A DNA stretch of 17,025 nucleotides, taken from positions 1 through 17,025 of the forward strand of contig JAOPVG010000022.1 of NCBI GenBank assembly GCA_025966255.1, read 5' to 3'. Each line of letters opens with the position of its first letter. Position 1 is the stretch's first letter. The position numbers were made by a program, and so were the translations under genes. The notes beneath the pieces were generated by a model. The model had not been told where the DNA came from. It saw only the letters and a list, made by a program, of their open reading frames with translations, and did no database searches. Positions 6,902 to 13,350 of this stretch are shown in pieces. Source of the stretch: Jatrophihabitans sp. Lineage in GTDB: Bacteria; Actinomycetota; Actinomycetes; Mycobacteriales; Jatrophihabitantaceae.

Positions 6902-6933
6902 CGCACGACATCTGACGCACGACGAGGACGCAC
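6893..6933 (+). repeat. 14-base tandem repeat (2.9 copies) forming the nadC-coaX junction
   Basis: Unit 1 at 6893-6906 is GACATCTAACGCAC and holds the nadC stop. Unit 2 at 6907-6920 is GACATCTGACGCAC. Unit 3 at 6921-6933 is GACGAGGACGCAC, one base shorter, and provides the GAGGA ribosome binding site directly before the coaX ATG. The spacer therefore looks like a local duplication of the nadC end. Confidence 0.8.
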
Positions 6934-7698
6934 ATGCTGCTCGCGATCGACATCGGCAACACGAACACGGTCATGGGCGTGTTCGAGGGCGACGAACTGC
7001 GCCAGTCGTGGCGCATCAAGTCCGACGCTCGTAACACCGCCGACGAGCTCGCGCTCGCGTTCCGTGGACTGCTCGCCGACACGCCGGTAACGGCGATCGC
7101 CGCCTGCTCCACCGTGCCGGCTGTGCTCCGCGAACTGCGCGCGATGCTCGCGCGCTACTACGCCGACCTGCCGACCATCCTCGTCGAACCCGGTGTGCGG
7201 ACGGGTGTCAGCGTGCTCACCGACAACCCGAAGGAGGTGGGTACCGACCGCATCTGCAACACCGCCGCCGCGCACCACCTGATCGACGGCCCGTGCATCG
7301 TCGTCGACTTCGGAACGTCCACGAACTTCGACGTGATCAACGCCCGCGGCGACTTCCTCGGCGGCGCCCTCGCGCCCGGCATCGAGATCTCGCTCGACGC
7401 GCTCGCGGCCCGCGCGGCCCAACTGCGCAAGGTGGAACTCGTCGTGCCGCGCAGCCCCATCGGCAAGAACACCGTGGAGTCGCTGCAGTCGGGCATCCTG
7501 TACGGCTTCGCCGGCCAGGTCGATGGCATGGTGCGCCGGCTCTCGGCCGAACTCGTCCCGGACGATCCCGACTCGGTCCAGGTGATCGCCACCGGCGGGC
7601 TGGCGACGCTCGTGATCGACCACGCCGAGACGGTGACCCGCTACGAGCCCGAGCTCACGCTGCTCGGCCTGCGGCTCATCTACGAACGGAACGCCTAG
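6934..7698 (+). CDS. coaX: Type III pantothenate kinase
   Basis: The product has 254 residues. It phosphorylates pantothenate with ATP as the first committed step of CoA synthesis, acting on the product of PanC encoded upstream. It belongs to the ASKHA superfamily: the phosphate-1 motif is DIGNTNT at 6-12, GTDRI at 103-107 carries the catalytic Asp105, DFGTSTNFDV at 125-134 is the phosphate-2 motif, GGALAPGIEIS lies at about 143-153, and an adenosine-type motif ATGGLA is near 220. Type III enzymes need a monovalent cation and are not inhibited by CoA. The ribosome binding site GAGGA ends 5 bases before ATG. The gene sits 32 bases after nadC and is probably in the same operon. The neighbouring genes lysS, lsr2 and clpC match the Mycobacterium order with insertions. 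Confidence 0.96.
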   Translation: MLLAIDIGNTNTVMGVFEGDELRQSWRIKSDARNTADELALAFRGLLADTPVTAIAACSTVPAVLRELRAMLARYYADLPTILVEPGVRTGVSVLTDNPKEVGTDRICNTAAAHHLIDGPCIVVDFGTSTNFDVINARGDFLGGALAPGIEISLDALAARAAQLRKVELVVPRSPIGKNTVESLQSGILYGFAGQVDGMVRRLSAELVPDDPDSVQVIATGGLATLVIDHAETVTRYEPELTLLGLRLIYERNA

Positions 7699-7771
7699 CG
7701 CTGTCCGCGCACCGGTATCAGCGGCGGGATCGTCGCGCTCCTCTCCGGCAATCACCCACTGGAGGGAAGCC

Positions 7772-8671
7772 ATGACCCACGTCGAGACCCACTACCGAGT
7801 CATCGTCGCCGCGGGACATCACCGTCAGCCGCGATCGACCGCCACCTGGATCGAGCCCAACCCACCCAGCACCAGCGACCAGGTGCCGGGCACGCCGTAC
7901 ACGCCCTACGCGCAGGACCACTTGGCCTACACCGACGGCGGCGGGAACCCGGCGCTCGCCCGGTTCGTGTTCTGGAGCGTCACCGACGGCACCAACGGAC
8001 TCACAGTGCAGGACCAGCAGCTCCATCAGCCCGTGACCGCAGGCGCGATGACCGTCACCGCTTGGTACGTGCCTGAGGGCGGCGGCGGGCCCCCCGGACC
8101 GTCGTTCGAGTTCGTCGACGCGTTCTCGGACGCGATCGGTGACTTCGTCAACGACACCTTCGTCACCGTGACGAGCGACCCGTCCCTGACCAACGACGCC
8201 AACGTCATCGGCGAGGTGCCGACGACCGTTGCCGAGACCTTGCTCGCCGCGCCGTCGATCAGCACGGGTGAGCGCTTCGAGCACTGGGTCGGAGGCACGC
8301 CCACCGACGACGTCGACGCGATCGCCGCCGGCTCGTCCGGCATCGCCATCGCCACGTATCGGCGTCCCGACCCGCTGCACATCCCGAAGCTCGGGGACAA
8401 CTACGCGGAGGCCGTCTACATCCTCTACGGAATCATCAACGACGCACCCGGCGCGGTGTGGGTGCCCGGTCGCGGCCCGCACCCGGTCGACCCGGGGTGG
8501 GGCTCATACCTGCAGCGGGTCGGCCGGGCCGCAACGGTCGGTTCGCTGGGCGCGAAGATGCGCGGCGGCGCCGAGATCACCAAGATCGCGCTCGCCGAGG
8601 TTGAGGCCGCGGCCAAGGAGCTCGGCACCCGCCTCGACAAGGAAGTCGTCGGCAAGCAGATCAACCGCTGA
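7772..8671 (+). CDS. Unrecognised 299-residue protein with two degenerate W/Y modules
   Basis: I do not recognise a family. The gene is well supported: ATG preceded by GGAGGGAAGCC, the strongest ribosome binding site in the window, no competing frame, and position after coaX. No signal peptide or membrane segment is seen. Residues 62-103 (ARFVFWSVTDG ... TAGAMTVTAWYVPEG) and 167-200 (ERFEHWVGG ... AAGSSGIAIATYRRPDP) share the order RFxxW, a Gly/Asp-rich turn, Ala-Gly, alternating hydrophobics and A-x-Y. This suggests two beta-sandwich-like repeats. A Gly/Pro linker lies at 102-110. Residues 202-250 contain PKLGDNYAEAVYILYGIIND and a PGWGSYLQRVG segment, and 266-296 form an amphipathic helix. 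It could be a structural or ligand-binding protein; no enzyme motif is visible. A 73-base gap follows coaX, and a hairpin follows the stop. Confidence 0.75.
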   Translation: MTHVETHYRVIVAAGHHRQPRSTATWIEPNPPSTSDQVPGTPYTPYAQDHLAYTDGGGNPALARFVFWSVTDGTNGLTVQDQQLHQPVTAGAMTVTAWYVPEGGGGPPGPSFEFVDAFSDAIGDFVNDTFVTVTSDPSLTNDANVIGEVPTTVAETLLAAPSISTGERFEHWVGGTPTDDVDAIAAGSSGIAIATYRRPDPLHIPKLGDNYAEAVYILYGIINDAPGAVWVPGRGPHPVDPGWGSYLQRVGRAATVGSLGAKMRGGAEITKIALAEVEAAAKELGTRLDKEVVGKQINR

Positions 8672-8681
8672 GCTGCAACGC

Positions 8682-8714
8682 GCATCCCGTCCCGTCCACC
8701 GCGGGGCGGGATGC
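8682..8714 (+). terminator. Terminator-like hairpin after the 299-residue gene
   Basis: GCATCCCGTCCCG at 8682-8694 pairs with CGGGGCGGGATGC at 8702-8714 around a 7-base loop, with one T-G wobble in a 13-base stem. It starts 10 bases after the stop codon. There is no T-run, which is common in actinobacteria. It ends 7 bases before the -10 box of the next gene and so overlaps its -35 region. Confidence 0.65.
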
Positions 8715-8721
8715 CGCTGTC

Positions 8722-8727
8722 TAGGGT
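8722..8727 (+). promoter_or_regulatory. -10 box TAGGGT, predicted leaderless promoter of the LLM oxidoreductase gene
   Basis: TAGGGT is followed by 6 bases and ATG 8734, so the predicted transcription start coincides with the start codon. No ribosome binding site precedes the gene. Confidence 0.6.
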
Positions 8728-8733
8728 GGACGG

Positions 8734-9654
8734 ATGCAGCTGTGCATCTTCACCGAGCCCCAGCAGGGTGCCACGTACGACGACCTGCTCCGGGTCGCGA
8801 AGGCCACCGAGGACCTCGGTTTCGATGCGTTCTTCCGCTCCGACCACTACCTGCGCATGGGTGGCGGCGACGGCGCGCCCGGGCCGACCGACGCCTGGCT
8901 GACGCTGGCCGCACTGGCTCGCGAGACCACCCGGATCCGGCTCGGCACGCTCGTCAGCCCGACGACGTTCCGGCTTCCGGGCCCGCTCGCGATCTCCGTC
9001 GCGCAGGTCGACAACATGAGTGGCGGCCGGGTCGAACTGGGCCTCGGCGCCGGCTGGTACGAGGCCGAGCACGTCGCCTACGGCATCCCGTTCTACGACC
9101 TGCAGGAGCGGTTCGACCGCTTCGCCGAGCAGGTCGAGATCATCGAGGGGCTGCTCACCACTCCCCTCGGTGCGACGTACAGCTTCGACGGCACGTACTA
9201 CCGCCTCGTCGACGCCCCGGCGCTGCCCAAGCCGGTTCAATCGCCCCGGCCGCCGCTGATCCTCGGTGGCGCCGGCAAGAAGCGCGGCGCCGAGCTGGCC
9301 GCGCGCTACGCGGACGAGTTCAACGTCGGCTTCCGCTCACTCGACGCCACGTCCGAGATGCTCGAACGGGTGCGCGCGGCGGTGGCCGTGACCGGGCGTG
9401 ATGTCGCGTACTCGGCGGCGCAGGTGCTGTGCGTCGGCCGCGACGAGGCCGAGCTGGCCCGGCGCGCCGAGGTCATCGGTCGCGACGTTGACGAGCTGCG
9501 CCAGGACGCACTGGGCGGTACGCCGAGCGAGGTCGTCGACACGATCGGACGGTTCGCCGAGCTGGGGGTTACCCGGATCTACCTGCAGGTGCTCGACCTC
9601 GCCGACCTCGACCACCTCGAGCTCGTCGCGTCCGAGGTCGCCCCCCAGCTCTAA
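8734..9654 (+). CDS. LLM-class flavin / F420-dependent oxidoreductase
   Basis: The product has 306 residues of the luciferase-like TIM-barrel family. Typical features in order: MQLCIFTEPQQGATYDDLLR with the first barrel strand, AKATEDLGFDAFFRSDHYLR near 26-45, LAALARETTRIRLGTLVSPTTFRLPGPLAISVAQVDNMSGGRVELGLGAGWYEAEH at about 67-123 (the hallmark cofactor-binding stretch), LQERFDRFAEQVEIIEGLL, and PPLILGGAGKKRGAELAARYADEFN near 178-202. Members use reduced F420 or FMN. In actinobacteria this subtype is usually annotated as F420-dependent, but the substrate cannot be predicted. It is a stand-alone gene with its own leaderless promoter. It converges with the response regulator gene with only 18 bases between the stops. 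Confidence 0.93.
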   Translation: MQLCIFTEPQQGATYDDLLRVAKATEDLGFDAFFRSDHYLRMGGGDGAPGPTDAWLTLAALARETTRIRLGTLVSPTTFRLPGPLAISVAQVDNMSGGRVELGLGAGWYEAEHVAYGIPFYDLQERFDRFAEQVEIIEGLLTTPLGATYSFDGTYYRLVDAPALPKPVQSPRPPLILGGAGKKRGAELAARYADEFNVGFRSLDATSEMLERVRAAVAVTGRDVAYSAAQVLCVGRDEAELARRAEVIGRDVDELRQDALGGTPSEVVDTIGRFAELGVTRIYLQVLDLADLDHLELVASEVAPQL

Positions 9655-9672
9655 CGTCCGGGGGCGGGTGCG

Positions 9673-10278
9673 CTACAGCCAGCCGCGCTGGTCGGCCACC
9701 CGGACCGCCTCGACGCGGTTGCGCACGCCGGTCTTCGCGATGGCCGCGGAAAGATAGTTGCGCACCGTCCCTTCGGACAGGAACAGCTTTCCCGAGATGT
9801 CCGCGACGGTGGCGCCGTCCCGGGCCGCGACGAGCACGTCCCGCTCGCGTCCGGTGAGCGGCGATGCCCCGCCGGCAAGCGTGGCCGCAGCCAGCGCCGG
9901 ATCCACCACCCGCTCACCGCGCGCGACCCGGCGCACCGCGTCAGCGAGTTGCTCAGCCGGCGCGTCCTTCACGACGAACCCGGAGGCTCCCGCCTCCATC
10001 GCCCGGCGCAGATACCCCGGGCGGCCGAACGCGGTCAGCATTATCAGTCGGCAGCTGGGCAACTCATGCGTGATCGCGGCCGCCGCGGCCAGCCCGTCCA
10101 TGCCTGGCATCTCGATATCGAGCAGTGCGACGTCCGGCCGGGCCTTCAGGGCCGCAGCCACGACCTCGTCACCACGCCCGACCTGCGCCACGACCTCGAA
10201 GTCGTCCTCGAGTTCGAGTAGCGCGACGAGAGCAGTGCGGACCAGCGTCTGGTCGTCCGCGAGGAGCAGCTTGATCAC
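9673..10278 (-). CDS. NarL/FixJ-family response regulator
   Basis: The product has 201 residues from GTG 10278 (MIKLLLADDQTLVRTALVAL). The receiver domain has the acidic pair Asp8-Asp9, phosphoacceptor Asp54 in ALLDIEMPG, the switch Thr in IMLTAFG near 80 and Lys in VVKDAP near 104. The C-terminal LuxR-type helix-turn-helix begins at SPLTGRERDVL, contains VADISGKLFLSEGTVRNYLSAAIAKTG and ends at GWL. It should be phosphorylated by the histidine kinase encoded 16 bases upstream and then bind DNA. The likely first target is the promoter of its own operon, where paired TGAC/GTCA palindromes lie (13251-13280). The start was taken at GTG 10278 because the conserved beta strand begins there; longer upstream frames run through the kinase gene. 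Confidence 0.94.
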   Translation of the reverse strand: MIKLLLADDQTLVRTALVALLELEDDFEVVAQVGRGDEVVAAALKARPDVALLDIEMPGMDGLAAAAAITHELPSCRLIMLTAFGRPGYLRRAMEAGASGFVVKDAPAEQLADAVRRVARGERVVDPALAAATLAGGASPLTGRERDVLVAARDGATVADISGKLFLSEGTVRNYLSAAIAKTGVRNRVEAVRVADQRGWL

Positions 10279-10294
10279 GACCGCCGGCGCTCGC

Positions 10295-11494
10295 TCACGT
10301 GGTACGCAGCGCCTGCGGTGCCGCCCCGGGCGCGCAGTCGTGAACCGCCGGAGCCGGCTGGGGATTGAGCACTTCGGCCCGCACTCGGAAGCCGGTGAGG
10401 CCGCCGGTGACGGTGAGCGTGCCCCCCGCGGCCTCGGTGCGCTCACGCAGGCCGGAAATGCCGTTGCCGGCCCCGGGAACGCCGCCTCGGCCGTCGTCGA
10501 AGATCTCCACGAAGTTGCGGCCGAGCGTGATGCGGACGTGCTCGGCCCGCGAGTGCCGCACCGCGTTCGTCACGCCCTCGCGCACCACCCAGCCGAACAG
10601 GTCGGAGAGCAGCGGATCGGTCTCGGCCACGGACCCGGGCAGTTCGCTGATGATGCCGGCCGCCCGCAGCACCTCCCGCGCTGTGGCGAGCTCGCCGGCG
10701 AGGGTGACGTCGCGATGCGCGGAAACCGCCGCGCGCACGTCGCCCAGGGTGCGCCGGGAGAGCTGCTCCACCTCGCTGATCTCGTTGAACGCCCGCTCGG
10801 TCTCGCCGCGTTCGGCCAGCCGACGGGCCAGGCCGGCCTTGACGGTGATCGTCGTCAGCGACTGCCCGAGCAGATCGTGCAGGTCGCGCGCGATCCGCGA
10901 GCGCTCGTTCTCGGCCGCGAGGCGAGCCACCTCGGCCCGGGCGGCCGTCAACGCCACGTTGGAGTAGATGATCTTGAAGAAGCCGAACATGGCGAGCGAT
11001 ACGAGCAGCACGCTCAGCCCGGCGTCCCAGGCGATGGCTCCGCCCCACGACTTCACCAGGCGCGGCAGCAGCGCGGTGATGACGGTGAGTACCACCACCA
11101 TCGCCAGGGCCCAGCTCTTGCGCGAGGCGACGGTGAGCACGGCGATGTACACGCAGAACACGAGCGCGTCGGCGTGGGCGTAGAACAGTTCCGCCGCGGT
11201 GAGGACGAACGCGCCGCAGTAGAGGAGCCAGAAACTCCGAACGTGACCCGACCAGGCCATCGGGAGCGCGACCAGATACAACGCGGCAAAGGCGATGACG
11301 ATCGCGTAGCCGATCGCCGCGCCGGCGCCATTGGAGTGCTTGCCGACGCCGGACGCAGCCTGGCCCAGGTAGACCAGCCAGAATGCCGGGAAGAAGTACC
11401 GCTTCCAGCCGCCGCCCCACATCCGCGCGATCTCCTCGAGGCGTGGCTCGACGGGGATCACGCTCTGGGGTGGCGGCGTCGTCATGGTGGTCAC
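10295..11494 (-). CDS. Membrane sensor histidine kinase, HisKA_3 type (DesK/LiaS-like)
   Basis: The product has about 399 residues. The N-terminal half (about 32-182) contains five or six hydrophobic helices with short loops and no large extracellular domain. This suggests sensing within or at the membrane, as in DesK or LiaS. A short coiled coil (AARAEVARLAAENERSR) leads to the H-box RIARDLHDLLGQSLTTI with phosphorylated His206. The HATPase_c domain has REGVTNAVRHSRA (N-box, Asn310), FDDGRGGVPG (G1, Asp333-334) and NGISGLRERTEAAGGTL (G2). It is made in an operon after the ABC exporter genes, 14 bases from the permease stop, and with its regulator 16 bases downstream. The signal is unknown; cell-envelope stress or an exported compound is an inference from context. 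The start is GTG 11494 or ATG 11485; neither has a clear ribosome binding site. Confidence 0.93.
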   Translation of the reverse strand: MTTMTTPPPQSVIPVEPRLEEIARMWGGGWKRYFFPAFWLVYLGQAASGVGKHSNGAGAAIGYAIVIAFAALYLVALPMAWSGHVRSFWLLYCGAFVLTAAELFYAHADALVFCVYIAVLTVASRKSWALAMVVVLTVITALLPRLVKSWGGAIAWDAGLSVLLVSLAMFGFFKIIYSNVALTAARAEVARLAAENERSRIARDLHDLLGQSLTTITVKAGLARRLAERGETERAFNEISEVEQLSRRTLGDVRAAVSAHRDVTLAGELATAREVLRAAGIISELPGSVAETDPLLSDLFGWVVREGVTNAVRHSRAEHVRITLGRNFVEIFDDGRGGVPGAGNGISGLRERTEAAGGTLTVTGGLTGFRVRAEVLNPQPAPAVHDCAPGAAPQALRTT

Positions 11495-11508
11495 AGATTA
11501 CGTCCGGG

Positions 11509-12267
11509 TCACGCCTTGTGCGTGTCGCGCTGGAAGGCCCACATCGCGAAGGCGACCGTCACCACCGACCACGCGGCGAGGACGAGCCACCCCTTGGCGC
11601 CCCAGGGGTTTGCCCCCGCCCCCAGCCCGACATGGCCGGCCTGGACCAGCCAGTAGGACGGCAGAAGCTGGCAGAACTGTACGAACAGCCCGCTGCCGGT
11701 GATCGGGAACCAGGTGCCGCCGAGGAAGGCGAACAGCGAGGCACCGATGCCCAGGGCCGCGCCCGCGGAGTCGTCATTGAGCAGATGGCCCATGGCGACG
11801 CCCAGCGCGGCGAACGGAATAAGGGCAAGGAGAACCAGGGCGGTCATGTCCAGCCAGTTCCCGAACGGCAGCCGGACCCCGAGCATGATTCCCGACACGT
11901 ACAGCAGCACGATGGTGGACACGGCCATGAGATAGCCGGTCAGCAACTTCGTCCGCAGGTAGCCGGCGGTCGATAGCGGCGTCAGCCGCAGCTGCCGGTT
12001 CCACCCGATCGTCCGCTCGGCGGCGATGCGGGCCCCACTGGAGAGCACCGCGACCATCGCACCGAATGCGAGCAGACCGACCATGTAGTACTGCGGTGCG
12101 AAGAGTCCGGTCGGGTGCTTGGCGTCGCCGCCGAAGTTGTGGTTGTCCTTGTTCGGAGCGGCCAGCAGGAAGTACATGATGACCGGGAAGATCACCGTGA
12201 ACACCAGCGCCTGCCGGTTGCGAAGCGTCCGCAGCAATTCGAACCGCGCGTACGTGACTCCACTCAT
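11509..12267 (-). CDS. ABC-2 type transporter permease
   Basis: The product has 252 residues with about six membrane helices. A hydrophobic segment FTVIFPVIMYFLLA follows an N-terminal basic region. An extracytoplasmic loop NKDNHNFGGDAKHPTG and the helix YYMVGLLAFGAMVAVLSSG come next. The cytoplasmic segment RIAAERTIGWNRQLRLTPLST is the ABC-2 signature: a coupling region with the E-R-x-x-G-x-x-x-x-L-x-x-T-P pattern. Four more helices follow, including ALIPFAALGVAMG and GLFVQFCQLLPSYWLV. Such permeases export drugs, lipids or polymers with a separate ATPase. The ATG overlaps the ATPase stop as ATGA, so the two subunits are coupled. The substrate is unknown; antibiotic or lipid export is plausible because a two-component system follows. 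Confidence 0.93.
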   Translation of the reverse strand: MSGVTYARFELLRTLRNRQALVFTVIFPVIMYFLLAAPNKDNHNFGGDAKHPTGLFAPQYYMVGLLAFGAMVAVLSSGARIAAERTIGWNRQLRLTPLSTAGYLRTKLLTGYLMAVSTIVLLYVSGIMLGVRLPFGNWLDMTALVLLALIPFAALGVAMGHLLNDDSAGAALGIGASLFAFLGGTWFPITGSGLFVQFCQLLPSYWLVQAGHVGLGAGANPWGAKGWLVLAAWSVVTVAFAMWAFQRDTHKA

Positions 12268-13208
12268 CGGACTGCCTCCTCGCCCGTGCCGGTATCCCCG
12301 GTGAGCTGCAGGAACGCCTCCTCCAGGCCCGCGCCGCGCACTTCGATGTCGCGGGCGTCCGGGGACGCGGCCAGCAGCGCGCGCAGGGCGCGGTCGGAGT
12401 TCGAGCAGTTGAGGATGATCCCCTCGCCGCGGATCTCGGCATTGGTCACGCCGGGCAGGGCGCGCAGCACATCGGGATCGGCCCCCGGGAGCGTCGCGCG
12501 GATCGTCCGCAGCCCGACGGTCGCCTTGATCTCGGTGGCCGGGCCGTCGGCGACGATCTTCCCGTGCGCCATGAGGATGATCCGGTCGGCGTAGGCGTCG
12601 GCTTCTTCGAGGTAGTGCGTGGCGAAGATGACTGTCTTGCCGAGATCGGTGAACCGCCGCATGGTGGTCCAGAAGTCGCGGCGCGCCTCGACGTCCAGCG
12701 CGACCGTGGGTTCGTCGAGGACGAGCAGATCCGGGTTGCCGACGAGGGCGATCGCGAAGCGCAACCGCTGCGCCTGCCCGCCGGACAGCTTGGTCGTCGA
12801 GCGGCCGGCGAGGTCGGTGATGCCGGTGAGCTGAATGACCTCGTCGACGCCGAGCGGCTGTGGGTACAGGCTCGCCACCATGGTGATGAGTTCGCGGACC
12901 GAGAGGTACTGGATCACTCCGCCGACCTGCAGCATCCCGCCGACGGCCCCGGCGGCGATCGCATTCGCCGGGGACAGGCCGAACAGGCTCACCGAACCCG
13001 CGTCCGGCGGAAGGAGTCCGAGCAGCATGTCGATCGTCGTCGACTTACCGGCTCCGTTCGGTCCGAGCAGGGCGACGGTCTCGCCAGGGGAGATCGAGAT
13101 GTCGACCCCGCGGACGGCATGCACCGGACCCTGCGGCGTCGTGAAGGATTTGATGAGCCCAGCGATCCGTATGCCCGCCAAAGCGTGAGTGGCGATGTTC
13201 GTCGTCAT
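12264..13208 (-). CDS. ABC-2 exporter ATP-binding protein
   Basis: The product has 314 residues from ATG 13208 (MTTNIATHALAGIRIAGL). The nucleotide-binding domain is complete: Walker A LLGPNGAGKST, Q-loop GGMLQVGGV, ABC signature LSGGQAQRLRFA, Walker B LLVLDEPTVALD and H-loop THYLEEAD. A C-terminal extension of about 90 residues (from IKATVGLRTIRATLPGADPD onward) resembles the regulatory tail of drug and lipid exporters of the DrrA/CcmA/NatA type. It powers the permease encoded next. I prefer ATG 13208 to ATG 13238, which would add ten residues unlike the family start; neither has a strong ribosome binding site. It is the first gene of a four-gene operon (ATPase, permease, kinase, regulator) diverging from lysS. 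Confidence 0.93.
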   Translation of the reverse strand: MTTNIATHALAGIRIAGLIKSFTTPQGPVHAVRGVDISISPGETVALLGPNGAGKSTTIDMLLGLLPPDAGSVSLFGLSPANAIAAGAVGGMLQVGGVIQYLSVRELITMVASLYPQPLGVDEVIQLTGITDLAGRSTTKLSGGQAQRLRFAIALVGNPDLLVLDEPTVALDVEARRDFWTTMRRFTDLGKTVIFATHYLEEADAYADRIILMAHGKIVADGPATEIKATVGLRTIRATLPGADPDVLRALPGVTNAEIRGEGIILNCSNSDRALRALLAASPDARDIEVRGAGLEEAFLQLTGDTGTGEEAVR

Positions 13209-13250
13209 GGTGGAAGCCTGCCGTATGCCCCAAGCCATTCAGCAGTGTCT

Positions 13251-13280
13251 TGACGTCAGTTGATGAGGTGACATAAGTCA
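13251..13280. promoter_or_regulatory. Paired TGAC/GTCA palindromes, candidate operator of the ABC/two-component operon
   Basis: TGACGTCA (13251-13258) is a perfect palindrome, and TGAC-ATAA-GTCA (13269-13280) is a second with a 4-base centre. Their centres are about 20 bases, or two helix turns, apart. They lie 43-72 bases upstream of the ATPase start and 71-100 bases upstream of lysS. The spacing suggests cooperative binding of a dimeric regulator on one DNA face. Confidence 0.45.
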
Positions 13281-13336
13281 GCCGCGCCGGGCAAGTGCCG
13301 CTGACCAGGGCCGCGAATCGCCTCCGTACGCGCCAC

Positions 13337-13342
13337 TAGGGT
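13337..13342 (+). promoter_or_regulatory. -10 box TAGGGT, predicted leaderless promoter of lysS
   Basis: TAGGGT lies 8 bases before GTG 13351, which has no Shine-Dalgarno sequence. The transcript would start at or just before the start codon. I see no T-box or other leader upstream. Confidence 0.6.
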
Positions 13343-13350
13343 TAACCAGC

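Noticed and set aside
7699..7771. Terminator or promoter between coaX and the 299-residue gene
   Set aside because: Only a 5-base stem CGCTG/CAGCG with a 15-base loop and no -10 box; co-transcription is simpler.
9758..11656. 632-codon plus-strand open frame, the longest in the window
   Set aside because: It lies antisense to the response regulator and histidine kinase, which carry complete phosphorylation and ATP-binding motifs. Long antisense frames are usual at this GC content.
13250..13278. Plus-strand TTGACG-N17-ATAAGT as a sigma70-like promoter for lysS
   Set aside because: The -10 match is poor, and TAGGGT 8 bases before GTG explains lysS better. The same bases are better described as paired palindromes.
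13259..13350. T-box or amino-acid riboswitch before lysS
   Set aside because: The gap is too short and lacks a T-box sequence or large leader; the start looks leaderless.
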